NCBI GenBank assembly: GCA_020634035.1
Contig: JACKCM010000006.1
Location: 496,001 to 560,000, forward strand
Reading direction: 5' to 3'
Length of the DNA: 64,000 bases
DNA from: Candidatus Obscuribacterales bacterium
GTDB taxonomy: Bacteria; Cyanobacteriota; Vampirovibrionia; Obscuribacterales; Obscuribacteraceae
Shown: piece after piece, positions 63,945-64,000 of the stretch
Numbering within the stretch: the stretch's first letter is position 1
Layout of the letters: the number at the start of each line of letters is the position of its first letter
Position numbers and translations under genes: made by a program
The notes under the pieces: model-generated
What the model was told of the DNA's origin: nothing
Databases searched by the model: none
Seen by the model: only the letters and a program-made list of their open reading frames with translations

Positions 63945-64000
63945 CTATTCGTTTGCCAGAGGTGTAATTTCTTCATCATGGACCCAATCATAGGTGTAGA
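63945..64000 (-). CDS. C-terminal end of a protein gene cut by the window edge
   Basis: The last 17 codons before a TAG read YTYDWVHDEEITPLANE, acidic and protein-like, and a terminator follows 43 bases later. The rest lies outside the window, so the product cannot be named. Confidence 0.5.
   Translation of the reverse strand, partial: YTYDWVHDEEITPLANE

Noticed and set aside
1..64000. tRNA, rRNA, insertion sequences, prophage genes
   Set aside because: No cloverleaf, rRNA core sequence, transposase or phage structural gene could be recognised on either strand.

Overview
The window is a gene-dense bacterial chromosome segment (about 50% G+C) with roughly 50 protein genes on both strands and no rRNA, tRNA, CRISPR array, prophage or insertion sequence that I can recognise. 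The gene content suggests a non-photosynthetic relative of Cyanobacteria (Candidatus Melainabacteria/Vampirovibrionia, perhaps an Obscuribacter-like lineage): TPR-fused eukaryote-like kinases, many secreted TPR or coiled-coil proteins of unknown function, a caspase-like protease, a fused membrane spermidine-synthase-like/TPR protein, and frequent GTG/TTG starts. This placement is inference from gene content, not a phylogeny.

Layout. 1-2268 (minus): a translationally coupled trio of a tandem S1-like protein, a membrane-anchored histone-deacetylase-fold protein and an M19 dipeptidase (cut by the window edge). 2552-6047 (plus): two Ser/Thr kinases, the second with membrane segments and TPRs. 6066-16146: mixed small units, namely an aldo/keto reductase, a CopG-like antitoxin with a DUF4143-type ATPase, a secreted esterase, a gene broken by two single-base frameshifts, a DEAD-box helicase and several lineage-specific proteins. 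16449-30417 (minus): a long same-strand run of SbcC, a hybrid histidine kinase, a penicillin-acylase-type hydrolase, SerA and a DUF3160 protein. 30596-34998 (plus): the membrane spermidine-synthase-like/TPR fusion and a response regulator. 35018-43849: an acidic J-domain-like protein, RsmG, a run of DinB-like, PurB and MalQ, and a tandem universal stress protein coupled to a degenerate multicopper oxidase. 44996-54750: secreted or envelope proteins, including a matrixin-like protease, a diiron ferritin-like protein, a caspase-like protease followed by a pseudo-metalloprotease and a TPR protein, and an HslV/proteasome-like Ntn hydrolase. 54747-64000: an aromatic amino acid block (aroA, aroC, aroB, pheA and DAHP synthase), interrupted by a Spy-like protein, an ECF sigma factor, a ZAS-type anti-sigma factor and a membrane protein.

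The most striking signal is upstream of the DAHP synthase. A 32-codon leader peptide with tandem Trp codons (PLWWSGFAWR), preceded by a GGAG motif, is followed by a hairpin over its stop codon and then a 12-position intrinsic terminator with a T-run, placed just before the ribosome-binding site of the enzyme. This is the architecture of a ribosome-mediated tryptophan attenuator on the first step of the shikimate pathway.

Other points for follow-up: a gene (10354-11610) whose reading frame is restored by two homopolymer indels; two genes whose coding signal and signal or membrane segment extend upstream of any ATG/GTG/TTG, so they may start at ATT and ATC; an anthrax-lethal-factor-like domain with its HExxH replaced by NESVQ; and a multicopper-oxidase-fold protein that lacks the recognisable type-1 copper motif.
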